Below, piece after piece: positions 44,153-55,857 of a DNA stretch of 64,000 bases. The notes under the pieces were generated by a model. That model had not been told where the DNA came from. It did no database searches and saw nothing but the letters and a program-made list of their open reading frames with translations. Source of the stretch: Azolla caroliniana. Taxonomy: Eukaryota > Polypodiophyta. Position 1 is the first letter of the stretch; each line of letters begins with the position of its first letter. The position numbers were made by a program, and so were the translations under genes. The DNA is taken from NCBI GenBank assembly GCA_043228905.1, contig JBHGNT010000009.1, forward strand, positions 7,502,001 to 7,566,000, written 5' to 3'.

Positions 44153-44835
44153 CTGTGTCGAATTTGGGAGGCTTTGTTCGGGGTTGGCTACGAACAGTGG
44201 TTGGGTGCAGTAGAATGGCTCGCCGAATTCGTTCTAATCGATTTTGAACACAAGTCGAATCTTATTCGAAATTTGGGAGACTCGATCCGAAGTGACTACG
44301 ACTGACTAGCCTAGTCGAGTTGGACCCAAGTATGTCGATTCGATTTCGAATGTTGATTTTCAAGATTTTCGAACACAGAGTATGTGCCGATTATCCAGGT
44401 TCATCTTGCTTCAAGTGACTATGACAATGAGAAGAACAGATTCAGCTAATCTTTCCGAGTGTTTTCTAGCCGAATGAAGCACGGAAGGGGGTTGTTCCTG
44501 GAGCCCAGACAACTACGAGTGATTATGACAAGCGAGTGACTAACGTCAAGTAACCTACTCGATTGTTGTCTAATCCAATGTAGTGCGATTGAGGCAGAGC
44601 TTGTGAAGTGAAATCTCACTCTAAGTGGCTACAATCACAGGAGTGAAGTGCAACCGATTGACTCACTTCAATGGTGATTTAGAACATATTGGCTCACATC
44701 AGTGCAGATTTTGCCAGTGTTTCTCTTTACGAAAAACAATCTTGTAGAGAGTTGCCAACCGAGATCTTCATGGTGTACAAAAGAAGAGTTGTTGATGGAG
44801 ACAAAGTAGACGGCGACAACAAAATCGAGAACACC
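44153..44835 (-). other. Untranslated leader of copia element B
   Basis: About 0.7 kb between the 5' LTR/PBS and the gag start. No frame of note. It has repeated GAGTGACTA and CCGAATTCG-like words. The same region in element A is diverged but recognisable (46086-46640). Confidence 0.6.
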
Positions 44836-44849
44836 AAGCTCTGATACTA
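44836..44849 (-). promoter_or_regulatory. Primer-binding site of copia B (initiator-Met tRNA type)
   Basis: On the minus strand TAGTATCAGAGC lies two bases after the LTR end. Plant copia elements primed by initiator tRNA-Met have TGGTATCAGAGC here, so one substitution is seen. It confirms the orientation and the LTR boundary at 44852. Confidence 0.8.
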
Positions 44850-44851
44850 GA

Positions 44852-45175
44852 TGTTGGGAACGTGGCCGTCTAGGTGTGGAACAATCGAATCTGCACTCTT
44901 CTAAAGTTAGGATCATAAGTGGATCCAAGCAAGGTAGATTAATGGCATCAAAAACAGAAACAAAGAAACAAGACATGACAAGAATGCAAGAGAGAGACGT
45001 TGGGCACGAGATGACCTATATTTTTTAACCAACCACCAAACTAGGTTACAAAGTTAGTTTATATACTGACTGACTTAGGGCAATTGCCCTTCTCACTATT
45101 TACATAAATAACCTAAACCTAGTGTGTACAAAAGGAGACAATGTGAATACGTTCATTAGAGACCCGCATTCAACA
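44852..45175 (-). mobile_element. 5' LTR of copia element B
   Basis: 324 bp, plus-strand ends TGTTGGGAACGTGG and CATTCAACA (TG...CA on both strands). It pairs with 39548-39858. On the minus strand a TATATAAAC box (~45068-45058) precedes the transcribed part. To the right, coding text of element A begins at 45176 without a gap, which fixes the insertion point. Confidence 0.88.
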
Positions 45176-46085
45176 TGGAGTGTCCACCCTCTTGATGAGA
45201 AGTTGGCACGGATGCCATCTTCATCAAGTTGTCCAACCAAAATCAACGGACTTGAGAGCTCTGGTACATGTAGGACATTGTCTAGTACTAGTGTAGAGCC
45301 ACATGGAAGGTTAAGGTCTACTATGTAGAGCCACATCTTAGTTTTGAGGGTGCGGCAATCGACTTTAACATGTCCAGGTTTCTTGCAGTAATTGCATATC
45401 TGTTTATCTCGAGACTTGCTTCGGCTTCGCGAGTTTGTTGACTTCTTCCTTAGTTGTTCGGACACTTAGCCAAACCTTGTACTACAAAAGCATCCTTAGC
45501 CAAATCATGAACGAATGATCTCCTCCGAGAGTCTTCCGTCAAAATTGAGCTTTTAGATTCAGAGTAACTCACGACTGTTCCGGATGCATTGCACACAGTG
45601 ATGACATAGGTCTCCCAAGAAGGGGGTAGGCTGATCATCAACACAAGAGCTTTCAGCTCGTCTTCAATTGTCATACCCTGGGCTGACAGTTGGGAGTTTA
45701 TGCTTTCATATTCATTTATGTGTGCCTCGACCGAATCAGATTCTTTCATCCAAAGGTTGTAAAGGCTCTAAATCAGATGTATCTTTGTGGCGGCGACCTT
45801 CTCATAAGTGTTTGATAGTGTCTTCCATAGTCCATAAGCAGTCAAACACAATTGCACCATATAGTACATTGATTCAGACATGCGCATCTAAATGGTGGCT
45901 CAAACAATACGGTCAAGTTTCATCCATTCATTCGGCTTGAATTTATCTGGAGTGTCTTTGTTCTCAATCGGATCAATCTGACGTTTGACGATCAAGTAAT
46001 CTTGCATCTCCTCCTTCTAGAAATAGAAGTTCAATCCGTCAAACTTCCTTAGGCTTATTTCAGATGAGCCGGATGTTGATGCCAT
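45176..46085 (-). mobile_element. Copia element A resumed: gag and shortened linker
   Basis: Gag starts at 46085 (MASTSGSSEISLRKFDG). It shows KLDRIV, then EAHINEYESINSQ, DELKALVLMISLPPSWETYV and a CCHC knuckle (CNYCKKPGHVKVDC, ~45405-45365). Directly after LKTK the frame jumps to LYIVDLNLPCGSTLVLDNV and LVGQLDEDGIRANFSSRGW. Compared with B, about 100 residues covering the gag end and the protease Asp-Ser-Gly site are deleted (near 45335). The text ends at 45176 where element B is inserted and continues at 39547. Confidence 0.8.
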
Positions 46086-46640
46086 CTATGTCAGCTTTGG
46101 GAGGTTCTATCTAGAGTTGGCTATGAATAGTTGTAGGGTGCAATTGATTGGCTCACCCGAATTTGTTCTAGCTAGATTTGGACACGAGCCAATCAGCTTC
46201 GATTATCAGCAGGTTCTGTCTAGAGTGACTACAACCAGTCAACCTATCCTAATTGAACCCAAATTCGCCAATTGATTAGCTTATTGGATTTCGAATGGCA
46301 GTTGGGTACTAAACTTGCTCGGAGTGGCTATGGTGCGTGGAGGGACATAGCCGATTGGTCTTCCCAAATATCACCTAGTTGAATTGAGCACAGTTAACTA
46401 TCAATCCTATTCCAATGCAAATTTAAAGGGGTTGGACTTATATTATGTGTTGCTTGTGCCGGATTTCCATGTCGATCCTGCTTCGGATGACCACAATGAC
46501 GAGAGGGACAAAGCCAATTGGTCTTCCCGGATTTCATCAAGGCGAGAGAGGTCAAATGACAACAAGTACACTCATTTGAACTCTCTCTCCCTATGCTTGT
46601 TGTCATACACACTTGCAAAATCCCTAAAACCAGGTTAAAT
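46086..46640 (-). other. Leader remnant of copia A, no LTR
   Basis: Shares words with the leader of element B (CGAGCCAATC, GAGTGACTACAACC). No LTR was seen to its right, so element A lacks both LTRs in this window. Confidence 0.45.
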
Positions 46641-49600
46641 TGGACATGGACAAAACATACAAATAAATGTTACTTAACAAAAAGGCGTAAATGAAAGAAA
46701 CATTGAAATCTTTTTATTTGAGTGTGCATGAACACGACTGCATTTGATACAAGATACAATAAATATGTGCATGGCTCGAAGTACTCCAACCTAGTTAATT
46801 AAAATAAGACCACATTTATACATGGGCTTAATGTGCCCCTACTATGTTCACCTACAATATTAACTTTTTGACCAGCTACTCCATTGACCATAGTGAACAA
46901 ATTTGTTGACACTTGTTAACACCATGGATAAGACCATGTTCTAAAAATGACACTTCCATGTTGCAACAAAAGAAGAGCATAGAAATATGTTCGTCCAATC
47001 TTAGTTTTGCATTTTAGAAGACCAATTTATGTTAGGGGGTTGAAAGGGACAACATATTCTTCTTTCTTTAATACATATGTCGAGCCATATTGTGTGTCGT
47101 GACTAGAAAAAAAAACTTCTAAGTGGAAGATGTACCACTCTTGCTTTAATTGTTTGTTTATGAATAGGTAAAACAAATGTAAAAAGGTAATGAAATATGT
47201 GAGACCATGTTATGTTGTGATTGATCTTACAAAATGTTATGGTGGTTGGTGACCCATAAATATTCAAGAATTGGTGTTGTCTCCTCCCTTTCTTTAACCA
47301 ATGCCTAGGTTAAAAATGTATGGATATATTAGTTACCCATTGAAACCCCTACAATTGGTGTTCGACATGTAGCAATCGTTTACCAACAAAGCTTCAAGTT
47401 CTTGGGTTCAAGCCCATTCTTTCACCAATGCCTAAGTTTTAAAGGTATATATAATGGTTAAATGTTGAAAACCCTACAATGAGTCTTCAACATGTAATGA
47501 TGGTTAATCAAGAAAGGTGCAAGTTGATGTATTCAACTCCATGGGACAGCACATGGGTTGTTTAAGCTTTGTCATTCACTTTATTTGCCAATTATCCTTC
47601 GTCATCATGTTGGCTTTATTCCTAAATTGTTGCAGAGATTTCCAATAACATCTAGTGCATCATGGGTACAAGCACATCTTCAAGCAAATATGTTTTAGTT
47701 TTGTAGTTCACAAATTTACTCTTGATGATCATAGATTGATGCATGGCTTTTTTTGGTTTCATGGTTAATCTATATAATGGAGGTATCCCTTAGTAAACAT
47801 TTGGGTCATAAATTTATTGTGAAAAATAAAAGTCTTCATTTGCCCAAGGCATTTGATTGACACTATTTTTTTACCAAAAAAACACTCCACACAATATTTT
47901 CTTGCGTTATCCAACTCTAAAACAAGGGACCAAGGTTTTTTTATAGATGATACATTATCAACATTAAAACACTATTGTAGTTGGTTTATGAGAACATGTA
48001 TACTAAATAAACGTAACCCATTTATGAGATAAATGACTCTTAATTACGTGCATCATCCAAATGGGAGAAAATAAGGCGAACGATAATTTCTTTTTTTCAT
48101 CTACCAAGGACTAAATATGTCGAGACACTCTTTGTGACATTTCACATGTAAACACGATAAGATCACTTCTCCAAATAAAATGTTTTTGGCGTAATGCTTG
48201 TCTTATTTGTCATGTGTCTTACTCAATTGTAGGTCATTATGATATCCATGTTGTCAAGGAGCAATAAGATATTCAATGAAAAAAAATTGTGATAGTTAAA
48301 GTGAATGAATTAATTGAAATTGTAATTGCACAAGTCTTAGGCATTGCACATTATGTGAGGGGCTTACACATCCCACTAGTTAAATTGAATGTATTATTGT
48401 TGATAGATTCACGAGTCTACATTAATCAACTTTGTGAAGCGTGTACATTGTAACCTTAAACTTTTGGGTTCAAGTTTTGTGTAATTCTTTTGACATTTGT
48501 TGTATTATTAATGGTCTTCATATTTTTAGTTTGATACCATGCACATAGCAATTCACAAATATAAACAACGTTGTTAGACATTGACTTCCACAACCCAAAT
48601 ATGCCTCATCTACAAAAACCGAAAACTAAAGCTTAACATAGCCAAATTTCATAAACACCATCCACTTGGTCTTAAATTCCCACAACCCAAATAATCCTTT
48701 ATTTCTACCTTAAACTGAAGCTTGATATTGGTGATTTCCCCAAATAAATTTCATCTAAAAAAAAACCATAAACATCATCCACTTGGTCTTAAATTCCCAC
48801 AACCCAAATAATCCTTTATTTCTACCTTAAACTGAAGCTTGATATTGGTGATTTCCCCAAATAAATTTCATCTAAAAAAAAATCTTAGTAAGTTATGTCT
48901 AACATGGGCAACATTTCCAAATTTAACATGTCTACAAAAACCACAAACTACAACTTGCTTTACACAAATTTGCTTCTTCACATAGTGTTGCTTTTGGGAA
49001 AGCTTGATAACCATGTAGCCAAAAAGATGCATGTGTCAATTTCAACATAAAATTTGGCCAACATATCACTTTGGGGAAAAGTTTATAACTATGACAATTC
49101 AAAATGTTGGTGTCAATTTCAACACAAAAGTCAAAACAACACATCATCAACTTTTCAGACCTACCAATTATCTCAAGATTCAAGCATTTCAATTCTAGAC
49201 TCCCAGAAAGCAAAGTCAAACACGTTTTAGTTAGAAACACTACCTTCTCAACCCCAATATGAGGAAATGTGTGTCATTGATGCTCGTGTTCTTACGCCAA
49301 TACAATGGAAGATAAGGTAGTGAAAAAAGTTGTGACTTTCTAAATGAGAAATATGTTTACACTTGATTTGGATTAATGCAAATGCAAGATATTCATTATG
49401 CGAGAGAAGGAACAAATTGTGTTATGCCAATATATCAAGTAAATATTGATTACTTGAATATCTATCATCCAAGAATGTAAAAAATGATGTCATTTTCCAC
49501 ATTTGTCAACACTCATGTGTAGTTGAAGAAAGTCGAGAAGTTTGGCAAATGTATTCTCTCTTCACAAGCAAGGACATGGGATGAAAATAACATCGATGTT

Positions 49601-50180
49601 CACAAGTGCAGTGGCTTGGTAGGAATTTAAAAATCTCACTTAGTAAGGTGTGCACCTTCTTGAAATATATTTCAATCCAACTACATGCCATCAATAAATT
49701 TCTAACCTCCTATTTTGCTTGCAACCATGAATTTATCACTAGGTTCATTCCAACCGTATGTCTTTGATGCCTAAGTGACCACAACGTGTTTGAATTTAAA
49801 CCATGTTTCTTTCCCATTTGAAATTCGAAAACTTATTGAATGAGAAGATATTGGAGAAGATATTGCAATTTTGAAGGGCTTTCCTTCCGGATGCGTCTCG
49901 AAAGTCGCTCTCAATATTTGCTGTCTCTTAAAGTTTGTGAATAGGAATGCGATTTTTCAAAATGTGCTGATGTAAAAAGGTTACAGTGAACTCATGTTCT
50001 TTTCTCTAGCAAAGCAAATTTAAATTAGTACCCATCCACAACTAATGTTTCTGCAACTGATGAATTGATTGTAATGCCAGATATTGTCACACTGGCTTGC
50101 TCCCTAGCCCATTGATGGTTTTCCCGTCGATGTATCGATCACCACGCGAAGTGAGCTCCAATCACACACATAGACACATG
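46641..50180. other. AT-rich intergenic DNA, no gene recognised
   Basis: No coding frame with a motif. Weak tRNA-like B boxes (GGGTTCAAGCCC at 47403, GGGTTCAAG at ~48470), each after a TGTA-containing word, might be old SINE scraps. A 117-bp tandem duplication is listed separately. Confidence 0.45.
48650..48882. repeat. 117-bp tandem duplication
   Basis: CATAAACA(C/T)CATCCACTTGG starts at 48650 and 48767. The following ~105 bases are the same in both copies apart from the A-run length at the junction. High identity implies a recent event. Confidence 0.92.
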
Positions 50181-50399
50181 TATGTATATGGGACACCCTC
50201 ACAAGTGTAAGGAATCATCCAATTTTAGTTTTGCAACCGACAAAGAAGTGTTTTCGCAATTAGTGACATGTAGAGGATTATGTGCTTTCCACACTCCTTT
50301 GTGGCGAGCACATGTGCCAATGGAAGCCGCGGATCTGGAGGGGTTGGACCCCAGAGATGAATAAACAAAGAACCCGAAACCCGACAAGAAAACCAGAAC

Positions 50400-50832
50400 A
50401 AAATGATCATTGACAATGGGGTGGGTTGGGGTTCTTTTGGTGTGTGTGTGTGTGGGGGGGGGGGTTAGCAAAAAAGAAAAAGAAAACCGAAAGAAAAAGC
50501 AAAAAGCAAACAGAAAGGGGAAATAAAAGGGCGGGAAAAGAAAAAACAAAATGGCGGGAAAAATGAGAGGCGGCCGGCGGTCTCCCCCCCCCCACCTAAC
50601 CTTCAGTCGCCGTCAGTCGTGGACGGCAGAGAAGACGGCGTCAGCGTTACTCCCCACCCCCCACCTAACCTTCCTCTTCCCATTTCTTTTCGTTCCGTTC
50701 CCTCTCTCTCTCTCTCTCCCAGCGATGTTATCGACGCCCGAAGTGTGGCCACCGGCCTCCAGACACGTGGAAAAAAGGATCGTCCTGTGAACGTCAAAAG
50801 TCACGGTGCACTGACGGCGTCAGTGTAAAGCG

Positions 50833-50850
<18 letters not shown>
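50400..50850 (+). promoter_or_regulatory. Putative promoter of the ERF gene
   Basis: This short stretch is less AT-rich than its surroundings. It contains a G-box/ABRE-type site (GACACGTGG, 50762-50770) and a 17-bp palindrome CACTGACG-G-CGTCAGTG (50809-50825) with TGACG on both strands, a bZIP/TGA-factor type site. It also has a (GT)n-poly-G run (~50440-50465). It precedes a CT microsatellite and leader. Assignment to the ERF gene is inferred from orientation and the downstream splice layout; no TATA box was fixed. Confidence 0.45.

Positions 50851-50886
<36 letters not shown>
50836..50886. repeat. (CT)n microsatellite in the ERF leader region
   Basis: About 25 uninterrupted CT dimers just downstream of the palindromic TGACG site. 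CT runs at this place are common in plant leaders. Confidence 0.95.
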
Positions 50887-50891
<5 letters not shown>

Positions 50892-51345
50892 TATACAGCT
50901 GGCTATGGCGGCTCTGATGCGTTTCCGCGAACCCTAGAACATCATCAGAGCCTTCCCTTTGCCCTTCTTTCTCTCTTCCTTTTGTTTCCCTGTGTCGAAA
51001 CCCTAGTAATCCATCGCCTGCACGAAGCCTTGGATCTCCCCTCTTCCTCTTCCCCTTCCTCTTCTTATGTTTTTTGGTGGCTCTGATGTGTTTTCGCAAA
51101 CGCCAGAAGTCCAATCGCTGTCTCCACTCAGCCTAGGATTCTTCTCCCTATACCTTCTTCTTCGTCTCTGTCCGTCGCCTTCTTTTTGGACACGCGGCTT
51201 CAGTCATCAGGTTTTCTCCGCAATCTGCCTCATGGGAATCTGTCCATCCTGCCATCGACGGTCGCAGAGGACTTGTTGAGTACGGAGGCTTATCCGTATA
51301 CATACACGACCTCCGTTCTCTGCAGAATCTGCAAATCCTCTCCTG
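50887..51345 (+). other. Probable 5' UTR exon of the ERF gene
   Basis: CT-rich, leader-like sequence with AACCCTAG words ending in a strong donor (CTCTCCTG then GTAAGTG, exon end 51345). No long frame. The transcription start was not determined. A related segment around GGCTCTGATG(C/T)GTTT occurs twice (~50910 and ~51077), suggesting an internal duplication. Confidence 0.45.
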
Positions 51346-52705
51346 GTAAGTGATGCTGCCTGCCTCTTCCCTTCTCTCTGCTTACAAATATCTTTTCATT
51401 CTAACAGATAAATCCTTCTCTCTGCGTAAGAGTCTAGTTTTGAATTTAGTATTCTCTCTTGACGAGGTTCCTTATAAGTAAATAGCTTTTGTAACGATTT
51501 ATCTGTCTACGTATTCTTCCTCCTCGCGTGCACTGATTTCTCTGTAAACCTTCCTTTGTTGTCAAACTGTATTTTCTCTTGATTAATGGTCTTAAAATGC
51601 TAGGAAATGGATCCGTTCTAGTTTTGGCTATCTATGTAAAATTCACTCCGTCAGGAAACCTTTTCTTTGTACATTCTATGTGTCAAAGACATTTCTTGCT
51701 CCAAAGTCTAAGTGTAACTCTGTCTTGTTCTCGTGCCAAAATATGTTTCATGTGAAGAGGTTCATTCTGGTTTGTGTATGGTTAAGTTTTCCCTTTCGGC
51801 AGGGAGAGATTCATCTTTCTTCCTCTTCCTCAGGTCAGAGACATAACATGATTTTAATGTCGATACTTCTTTGCCGCAGCGAATTTGTTGTCATTTTCTG
51901 ATTTTGTAAAGAATGTGACATTCCTTGGTACGAAGTGTCTAACCTAGTAATATCTTAGAAAATGTATTGCGGTGCTTTCTTTGATTTGCTTCGAGTGTTG
52001 GAAGGGTTCATTGAGCGTTCGTAGCCAGGAGATTGATTATGCTTTCCGTATAGATTTTCTTGGCTGAGAATCAGAAAACATACTTATCTTGTGTTCTTTG
52101 TAGACTTATTTTTCAGGGAAGATATTTATCGTGCTTCTCTATGTAAATTGTTTTTTGTCATGGAAGAGGCTAATTTTGCTTTTTGTGCTCAGAAACCTCA
52201 GTTCCTAGTTGACATTGCTTTGTGCTGTGATTTGTTCGTGGATGTTACAACTTACGTAATAGATATATGTCTGTGAAGACTTGTTTCGTTTAAAGGTTTT
52301 TTTTTGTGTTTCTTGTCTCAAGGAAGAGATCTATTGCTGTTTATGTGGGTAGCGGTAAGATTGCTACTGCTTTTTGTAAATAGTTTTCTTTCTCATGCAG
52401 GAGATTTATCATACATTCTGTTCCATCCCGAGGTAAAAGATTGTTCTCTCTTGTGTGAACTTGTTTTCATGGAGATGATATTAATCAGGCTTTCAATATG
52501 GAATTTTCTTTTGAAGAGGACTGCAATCTATGTAATTTTTTCCCTCTGAATTGAAGAGAGATTAATTGAGCTTTTTGATATATGTTTCCTGTATGTAATT
52601 TAACTTATTGCCGTGAAAAGTTGTATTGTAATGTTTTTTGTTAAATGTTTTCATCAAAGGAAAGAGATTCATGGGAATTTTGTATGTAAATTTTTATTTT
52701 CTTAG
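51346..52705 (+). other. Probable 5' UTR intron of the ERF gene
   Basis: 1,360 bp from GTAAGT (51346) to a T-rich acceptor ending TTTTCTTAG (52705). T-rich throughout, as expected for a plant intron, with no coding motif in the frames at 51680-52549. Confidence 0.5.
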
Positions 52706-52727
52706 GGTACAGTCTTGGCATACTAGA

Positions 52728-53489
52728 ATGCAACAACAAAGGCAGATGTTTTCCAACAAGGTTCCTGAAACTGGAGCGACCATGATGGCATCAACTCTCT
52801 CTCCTACAGAACACAGATTTCGTGGAGTTAGAAAAAGACCATGGGGTCGTTTTGCTGCGGAAATAAGAGATCCTGTGAAGAAAACTAGGGTTTGGCTTGG
52901 GACTTTTGATACTGCTGAAGATGCAGCTCGTGCTTATGATACTGCAGCTCGCTCCCTCAGAGGTAATAAAGCGAAAATAAATTTTCCTTTACCTTGTTCT
53001 TCTTCTCCTTCTCCCTCTCAGTTTCCTTTTGATGAGCAAAGCACTAGCCATAGTAGCACTGTAGAGTCTTCCAGTACTCCGAAAAGCATTCGAACAAAAT
53101 CTCATCGAGTTTCTCATCAAAGCTATGGTGTGACATCAGCTCGAAGGGATGAGTCTGGTAACCTTTTCTTGATTCCAACTAAAAACAAAATGAAAGAGGA
53201 TGCTCGTTTTATAGATAATGAATCCCTTCAGAGAAAGAGGATGAGAATGAAGAATCATCCTATGATACCTTTGGGTGTCCATGACATGTCATGTAGTGTT
53301 TATAACACTAGTATTGATCCGGTGGATTGCCAAAGTGATTGTGATTCATCATCTTCTGTCATTTTAGACACAAATGAGGCTATTTGTTTACCTGCTATTC
53401 AAACTAGTACTATATTTGCAAAACCATACTTGGATCTGAATTTGCCACCACCAGATGAAGATGACTGCAATTTAGATCTATTTTTGTAA
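52728..53489 (+). CDS. AP2/ERF transcription repressor with EAR motifs (subfamily VIII-like)
   Basis: 253 residues. One AP2/ERF domain spans residues ~30-87 ([39 protein letters not shown], then [12 protein letters not shown]). The AAEIRD block has Ala and Asp at the positions that separate ERF from DREB types, pointing to GCC-box binding. The C-terminus carries LDLNLPP (235-241), a DLNxxP EAR motif, and ends in LDLFL (249-253), which fits the LxLxL form. EAR motifs recruit TOPLESS-type co-repressors, so this is predicted to be a nuclear repressor of the ERF3/4/7 class, often linked to ethylene, jasmonate and stress signalling. A basic RKRMRMK run in the middle may aid nuclear import. I chose ATG 52728, the first after the 3' splice site at 52705; the frame is open upstream only through the putative intron. 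The coding region is a single exon with no damage. Confidence 0.93.
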   Translation: MQQQRQMFSNKVPETGATMMASTLSPTEHRFRGVRKRPWGRFAAEIRDPVKKTRVWLGTFDTAEDAARAYDTAARSLRGNKAKINFPLPCSSSPSPSQFPFDEQSTSHSSTVESSSTPKSIRTKSHRVSHQSYGVTSARRDESGNLFLIPTKNKMKEDARFIDNESLQRKRMRMKNHPMIPLGVHDMSCSVYNTSIDPVDCQSDCDSSSSVILDTNEAICLPAIQTSTIFAKPYLDLNLPPPDEDDCNLDLFL

Positions 53490-54954
53490 ATCAATATCTT
53501 ATTAATCTCAGTATAGCCTATGGTTGATACCATATTTGGATCTCAATATATTGAAGATCACACGTTTTACATTTAGTTTGCTTTTTGTAAATCATCCAAA
53601 TTCACACTTTTATCTCCTAGTTATATTGGGAAATTCGATGGAGGTTTCCAAATGCTTTATATTTGTAGCATGGATCCTGAATCCGTAACAGAAGGGCATA
53701 TCGTTTAAAATGAAATTAAACATCTTGTTGAGTATTATGGCATCGGATACCTGGTGTATTTTCTGTTTGTACTCCGAGTCGAAAGTCAGTTCAAAAGTCT
53801 TCTTTGACTACCATTCATATCTATGGTGATACTGTGAAGTTTATTCTGGGCATTTCAAATGCTGTATAGATATTTAGTGTGAAGGAATTCAGGCAGGTGT
53901 AATGGCATTTGGTTTATTCTAATGGATACTGTAAAATGGAAATATGATCCATTTGTAGAATTTGCTTGCATCATTTTGAACGATATGTCCATTCATGGAT
54001 GATGATTATTCAAATATCCTAAATTCCTTTGAAGTCACTGATACGGTAGGATCAATGGTTGCTTCAGTGGGATTGATTTAGAGTTGGGTTTGTTGTACTA
54101 TGATAATTATTTGTCCTGAATAGGTGTTCATAAACTCTATAGTTTCCAGTGTATCCAGGTAGATGATTACACTTTCACAAATCTGGCAGTCTTGTAAAAT
54201 TTGAAATGAGTTGGTCTTTTATTGGAATGTTATTAGGCAAGACTACCTCAAGATCCATGTTCACTTCTATTATGCAGCAAAAGTATTCATTGTATGCATG
54301 TCTGATTGAAAAGGTGTAATCAATAAATCTTGCTACTTAGGGTAGGGAGTAATGTTTGTTTTGGTGTAACCCTTACAAATACAAGTTATATAGTGAGCAT
54401 AGAAAACCAAATGTAAATTTTCAATCAGACTTAGAAAATCTCTAGTTTACAATAGACATTATCGAGTATATGAAAAAGAGATTGCCACTTCTATTATGCT
54501 GCAAAGGTTTTCATAGTATGTTTTAAAATGTCTGATTGAAAGGGTGTCTAATCAGTAAATCTTGCTGTTCAGTAGGGACAAATTTTGGCTTCTATGTAAT
54601 TAATCCCATCGAATCAAATTGTAAGTTTTCCAGCAAAGGGAGACTATCACCGTAATTCTTTGTTTATTTGGTTTGAGGCTAGTTAGATGTATTAATGTAG
54701 ATAATAATCCTTGCAGACAACTAATCTGATTTATTATTGTAAATCAATGGTTCGTGGAAAGAACAAAAAGGGGTCCCACATGCTTTATTTCTACACTGAA
54801 CAATAGACTGGTATATTCATTCAAAATTCATGTGTAGTATAAGATTGTTCATTAAAACAAGTAATACAAAATATGAATATAGAACTTTCTCATTTGATCC
54901 CATTCAAATTCAGACTTTGGCAATCTTCCTTGCTTAGTCCTATGCTTCATTGCG
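53490..54954. other. ERF 3' flank, no further gene
   Basis: 3' UTR and intergenic DNA. A diverged direct repeat is visible: CACTTCTATTATGC(A/T)GCAAA, TGTCTGATTGAAA and CAATAAATCTTGC words at ~54264-54340 recur at ~54487-54570. No coding motif. Confidence 0.5.
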
Positions 54955-55857
54955 TTCTAGCGTGGTCGTCCGGGATTGTGCATAAATCTACTTACCTTGC
55001 CAAGCACATGCCCTAAGTCAAGTAGGTTGTAACCATTGTGTGCATCAAAGTGCCAATGGCCAGGGTGTATGGTACTAGTTTCATACGATCCCTCTTCAGA
55101 CATGATTTTGAGCAATCTTTTCAAGGAAATGCAAGGTTTGCATGTAGTGATGTTGCAAATTTTAGTCGAATTCATGTTGAATCTTTCCAAAATTCATCGG
55201 ATGTTACTGGTTTGAGATAGATACAATTGTCGACTACTTCTATGTCATGTGATCTTCATCCCGAGAATCACTTTCACAAGACATGATTTCTTCATGGCGA
55301 ACTTCAATTGCAATTGCCGTCGAAGTTTGGCAAGGACACCAACATTTTGGCCAGCAAGTAGTATATCACATAGAGGATGAGATAGAAGGCTAAACCATAA
55401 GATGTACCTTTCTAGTAAAGGCAATGATCCTCACTAATCTGGGAAAATCCAAACGATTGCATGAAATAATCAAATTTTTGATACCATTGATCCCTCACCA
55501 GACGTGATTTTGAGCAATCTTTTCAAGAACGTGTAAGGTTTGCATGCAACGATGTTGCAGATTTTGGTTGAATTCATGTTGAATCTTTCCAAAATTCCTC
55601 GGATGTTTTTGGTCTGAGATAGATACAATTGTCGACTACTTCTATGTTGTTTGATCTTCATCTTGAGAATGAGTTGCCATTTTTACATCTAGTTGAAGAA
55701 GCTCCAAGTCCTTGATAGTTTCAAGCTTGAGTAAGAATCAAACGGTTATCATTTTCATCACTAGTGAAAAAATCTTGTTGAAGTTGACACCGTATTATTG
55801 TGAAAAAATCTTGTTGAAGTTGACACCGTATTATTGTTGAAGTTGACACCGTATTAT
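54955..55857 (-). mobile_element. Copia RT relic with internal direct duplication
   Basis: Minus strand: VSRFMHNPGRPR (~54990-54957), LSQTKNIRGILERFNMNSTK (~55620-55560), and earlier RT words up to ~55750. These follow the copia RT-to-RNase H order of the A/B family. The segment covering ERFNMNSTKICNI to the GIL-like words occurs twice (~55070-55260 and ~55490-55670). At the right end TGAAGTTGACACCGTATTAT is repeated in tandem up to the LTR of element E. Confidence 0.65.

Noticed and set aside
46384-46638. Two opposing frames near the copia A leader
   Set aside because: Short, overlapping on both strands, without motifs; they lie in the untranslated leader remnant.
52638-52727. Upstream ATG of the ERF frame
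   Set aside because: These 30 codons are T-rich and cross a strong 3' splice site ending at 52705, so they are intron rather than coding.
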